The notes beneath the pieces were generated by a model that saw nothing but the letters and a program-made list of their open reading frames with translations, was not told the origin of the DNA and did no database searches. A stretch of 8,745 nt of DNA from Desulfobacterales bacterium S5133MH16 (GTDB taxonomy: Bacteria > Desulfobacterota > Desulfobacteria > Desulfobacterales > UBA11574): assembly GCA_001751005.1 (NCBI GenBank), contig MAXL01000353.1:1-8745 (forward strand), in the 5' to 3' direction. This document shows, in pieces, positions 5,635 through 8,745 of this stretch (positions are counted from its first letter, which is position 1; every line of letters begins with the position of its first letter). The position numbers and the translations under genes are program-made.

Positions 5635-8600
5635 AACCTAAAGAACAAGGGAAGATAGGTGCAGTGATGGTTGTAGGTGCCGGTATTGGCGGCATGCAAG
5701 CATCTCTGGATCTGGCCGATTCCGGTTTTTATGTGTATCTGGTTGAAAAATCCAGCGCCATCGGCGGGATGATGTCTCAGCTGGACAAGACCTTTCCCAC
5801 CAATGACTGTGCCATGTGAATTCTCTCACCCAAACTGGTCGAGGTCGGCCGGCACATTAATATAGAGCTGCTTACCCTGTCTGAAGTGAACCGCATTTCC
5901 GGGGAGCAAGGGAATTTTGAGGTCTGTGTGACGCAGCATCCCCGTTACGTGGATATGAACAAGTGCATTGCCTGTGGTCTGTGCGCTGAAAAATGCCCTA
6001 AAAAAGTGCCGGATGCCTACGACGGCAACTTGAGCAAGCGCAAAGCCATCTATGTGCAATATGCCCAGGCGGTTCCGTTGAAATACGTTATTGATCCGGA
6101 ACAGTGCATCTATTTTAGGAAAAAGACAAAAGGCAAATGCAAAGCCTGCGAAAAGTTTTGTCCCAGCCAGGCCATAAACTTCCATGATCAGGAAAGGAAA
6201 CTTACCCTGAACGTGGGGGCGGTTGTTCTGGCTCAGGGGAGCCGGGCCTTTGATCCGGCGGTCCACGATACCTTTGGCTACACCAAACACCCCAACATTG
6301 TCACCAGCCTGGAATTCGAGAGAATCCTCTCGGCTTCCGGCCCCTATGGCGGTCATCTGGTCCGACCTTCGGATAAAAAAGAACCGGATAAGATTGCCTG
6401 GCTGCAATGTATCGGGTCCCGGGACGAACACCTGGGTGCCAAAGGATACTGCTCCGGAGTCTGCTGTATGTATGCCATCAAGGAAGCCATGCTGGCCAAA
6501 GAACACAGCAGCCGCGATCTGGACACGGCCATTTTTTATATTGATATCCGCACGTACGGAAAAGATTTTGAACGGTATTATAACCGCGCAAAGGAGGAAG
6601 GCGTCCGGTTTGTCAAATCCAAGATCACCCACGTTGCCCCGGTTGACGGAACCGGCAGGCATCTGATCCGCTATGTGGATGCTTCGAGCAAGAGAGTGGA
6701 AGAAGAATTCGACATCGTGGTTTTGTCCGTGGGGTTGATGGTCAGCAGGGAAGGTGCGGAGCTGGCGCAACGACTGGGCGTTGATCTGGATCATTACAAC
6801 TTTGTCGCCACCAACAGTTTTGAACCGGTCACAAGTTCAAAACCGGGTATTTATGTTTGCGGCGCCTTTGAAGCTCCCAAGGATATTCCGTCTTCGGTAA
6901 TCGATTCCAGCGCTGCTGCGGGTGTGGTGGGAAGCAAATTAGCCGAGTGCCGGTGGTCTCTGACAAAGACAAAACATGTGCCCGAGGAGGTTGACCTCAC
7001 GGGCGAGCCTTCTCGGGTCGGTGTTTTTGTCTGCCGTTGTGGAACCAACATCGCCGGTGTTGTGGATGTGCCAACCGTGGTGAAATTTGCGAAAAGTTTG
7101 CCCGGTGTTGTCTATGCCGAAGAAAATCTATTTAGTTGCTCCCAGGACACACAGGACAAAATGACCCAGGTTATTAAAGATCATCAACTGAATCGGGTGG
7201 TTGTGGCAGCCTGTACTCCTATAACCCATGAACCGCTTTTTCAGGAAACCTTAATCAATGCTGGCGTTAATAAATATCTGTTTGAGATGGCCAATATCCG
7301 GAACCAGTGTTCCTGGGTACACAGAAAAGAAAGAGAAGCAGCCACTGAAAAGGCCAAAGATCTTGTACGCATGGCCATATCCAAAGCGGCTCTTCTTAAA
7401 CCTCTGTCAGAATCAACCATGGCGGTCAATCATTCGGTTCTTGTTATCGGGGGTGGTGTAGCCGGGATGGTTGCTGCCAGAAACATGTCAGAGCAGGGAT
7501 TTCAAACCTATCTGATTGAAAAGACCGATACTCTTGGCGGTCAGGCGCGACATCTACATGAAACCTGGCGAGGCGAAGGTGTTCAAGCGTATTTGGCCGG
7601 GCTAATCGATTCGGTTCAGTCCGACCGGAATATAGATATTTTTCTAAATTCGCAGATTACACAGGCCGATGGTTTTATCGGGAATTTTAAAACAACCATC
7701 ACAAATAATGGCGAGAGCAGAGTCTTCGAGCACGGCGTAACCATTATTGCTTCAGGTGCTTCTGAGTTAAAGCCGGATCAGTATTTATACGGACAGGATT
7801 CCCGTGTATTGACCGGGTTGGAGTTGCAGCAGCGATTTATTGATAATGATCCGGCGTTAGAAAACCTCAATACCGCTGTATTTATCCAGTGTGTGGGTTC
7901 TCGTATCCCGAAACGACGGTATTGTTCCAAGGTCTGCTGTACGCAGTCCATCAAAAGTGCATTGCAACTCAAAGAGATCAATCCTCAGATGGATATTTTT
8001 ATTCTGTACAGGGATTTACGGCCATATGGGCTCAGGGAGGATCTTTACCGCAAGGCGAGGTCCGGTGGGATTGTTTTTATCCGCAGTAATTTTGACACAG
8101 ACTTTGCCGTAGCCGTTGATAATGAGGACCTGAAAGTGGCTTTCACCGACAGGGTGCTTCAAAGAATGATGGAGATCAGGCCTGACCTTTTGATTCTGGC
8201 ATCTGCCGTTGTCCCTGACGCAGAGAGTACATTGCCGCAACTTTATAAAGTGCCAATTAATGATGACGGATTTTTTGCCGAAGCCCATGTCAAACTCCGG
8301 CCCGTGGATTTTGCCACGGACGGAATTTTTGTATGCGGTCTTGCCCATGCACCGAAACCGATAGATGAATCCATAACACAGGCCCAGGCTGCTGCGGCAC
8401 GGGCTGCAACTATCCTGGTTAAAGAATCAATAGAAATTGATCCCATTGTTTCAGTGGTTGATGAGGATAACTGCAATGGCTGCGGGATCTGTGAAAGGGT
8501 GTGTCCATACGGCGCCATGCATTTAATAGAAATCAATGGCCTTATAAAGGCTCAAAGCACACCTGCGTCCTGCAAGGGATGCGGGTTATGTGCTGCAAGC

Positions 8601-8675
8601 TGTCCTTCAAAGGCAGTTGATATGTGCTACTTTAGTCAACATCAAATAAGGGCGCAAATTTGCGCTCTGGCTTAG
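5628..8675 (+). CDS. hdrA: HdrA, long two-flavodomain form, selenoprotein (Sec64)
   Basis: A 1015-residue cytoplasmic flavo-iron-sulfur protein if TGA 5817-5819 is selenocysteine. HdrA-type proteins bifurcate or confurcate electrons at FAD. ATG 5628 follows AGGAG (5614-5618). Domains: Rossmann FAD motif G17-x-G19-x-x-G22 and LDKTFPTNDCAM-Sec64-ILSPKLVEVGRH, where relatives have Cys; inserted clusters Cys113/116/119/123 and Cys160/171/174/178; a canonical HdrA cysteine domain from about 463 (VGVFVCRCGTNIAG, Cys469, 471, 504, 529, 561); a second Rossmann motif G608-x-G610-x-x-G613; and terminal [4Fe-4S] motifs Cys949/952/955/959 and Cys982/985/988/992. The second flavodomain lacks the Cys/Sec motif. 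Canonical methanogen HdrA is about 650 residues, so this is the longer tandem form seen in sulfate reducers. HdrB and HdrC are not in the window. MvhD and FdhAB upstream suggest formate as donor. Confidence 0.92.
5817..5852 (+). promoter_or_regulatory. Selenocysteine UGA with candidate bacterial SECIS hairpin in hdrA
   Basis: After TGA 5817-5819, CTGGTC (5835-5840) pairs with GGCCGG (5847-5852) over six positions, two of them G-U, around the loop GAGGTC. The loop starts 22 nt after the UGA, almost the same distance as in mvhD. It contains AGGUC, as does the apical loop of the E. coli fdhF SECIS (AGGUCU). The hairpin is also coding (KLVEVGR). Folding was judged by eye. Confidence 0.6.
8649..8668. 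repeat. Near-perfect 20-bp palindrome at the end of hdrA
   Basis: AGGGCGCAAATTTGCGCTCT is self-complementary apart from one G-T, with a perfect 14-bp core (8652-8665). It lies in the last codons of hdrA, just before the TAG. The broken copy has the same stretch with one further change (1506-1525). No T-run follows, so it is not a standard terminator. It may simply reflect the codons for the QIRAQICAL tail. Confidence 0.45.
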
Positions 8676-8704
8676 GGTTCGTAAAGAAATAAATTTACAT
8701 TTTC

Positions 8705-8745
8705 AGGAGTCGAGGCGCCCGCATGGCAAGGCGCGGGGAGGGCGA
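8705..8745. repeat. Edge of a GC-rich element, possibly an arm of an intergenic REP-like repeat (partial)
   Basis: After an AT-rich spacer (8676-8704) the sequence turns abruptly to roughly three quarters G+C. CCCGC (8718-8722) can pair with GCGGG (8733-8737). From memory it resembles the left arm of long inverted repeats scattered between genes in Desulfobacterales. The window ends before the second arm, so this cannot be shown. An ATG at 8723 with AGGAG 14 bases upstream is an alternative reading as a gene start, but spacing is poor. Confidence 0.35.

Noticed and set aside
5826..6794. 322-aa open frame on the minus strand
   Set aside because: It lies fully antisense to hdrA, whose coding evidence is strong, and its translation matches no recognisable domain. 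It is a shadow of codon bias.
5886..8675. Separate HdrA gene starting at GTG 5886, with 5628-5819 as an independent 63-aa gene
   Set aside because: Both parts share one frame and form one HdrA flavodomain. The only interruption is a TGA at a conserved Cys/Sec site, and there is no ribosome-binding site before 5886.
8681..8698. GTAAA...TTTAC hairpin after hdrA as intrinsic terminator
   Set aside because: The stem is only five A/T-rich base pairs and no T-run follows.
8723..8745. Start of a new gene at ATG 8723
   Set aside because: The AGGAG is about 14 bases away, too far, only seven codons are visible, and the extreme G+C fits a repeat edge better.

Overview
The window looks like chromosome of an anaerobic, probably sulfate-reducing, Desulfobacterota bacterium (Desulfobacteraceae-like). 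I infer this from protein resemblance recalled from memory: a long two-flavodomain HdrA, an MvhD-type electron-transfer subunit, a cytoplasmic molybdopterin formate dehydrogenase with an FrhB/FdhB-type partner, use of selenocysteine, and sigma-54 style promoters. No database search was possible.

Layout. Positions 1-79 hold the beginning of a minus-strand gene. Positions 80-664 are a long intergenic stretch with two divergent sigma-54-like promoters, the relic of a sigma-54 activator gene whose start codon has become ATA, a strong inverted repeat and a short minus-strand ORF. Positions 665-1532 are an hdrA copy in which the leader and start region are joined directly to the last 285 codons. 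Then come mvhD (1545-2033), fdhA (2030-4060) and fdhB (4065-5285), tightly packed. Positions 5286-5627 hold the AAA+ relic of a second sigma-54 activator and a leader homologous to the one before the broken hdrA. The full-length hdrA occupies 5628-8675. The last 70 bases contain the edge of a GC-rich element, possibly a dispersed repeat.

Two genes look broken by in-frame TGA codons but are best read as selenoproteins. MvhD has Sec68 (TGA 1746-1748) and HdrA has Sec64 (TGA 5817-5819). Each TGA stands exactly where the family has a conserved cysteine, the reading frame continues without a break on both sides, and a small hairpin follows with its loop 22-23 nt downstream. The formate dehydrogenase catalytic subunit, the classic selenoprotein of such systems, instead carries cysteine (Cys134, TGC).

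Working model: FdhA oxidises formate, FdhB and MvhD pass electrons on, and HdrA splits or distributes them through its flavins and iron-sulfur clusters, most likely to ferredoxin and a second acceptor. HdrB and HdrC are absent from the window. The locus also records a duplicated block (sigma-54 activator, leader, hdrA): the first copy has collapsed by internal deletions, while its last ~210 bp stayed about 92% identical to the intact copy, suggesting gene conversion.
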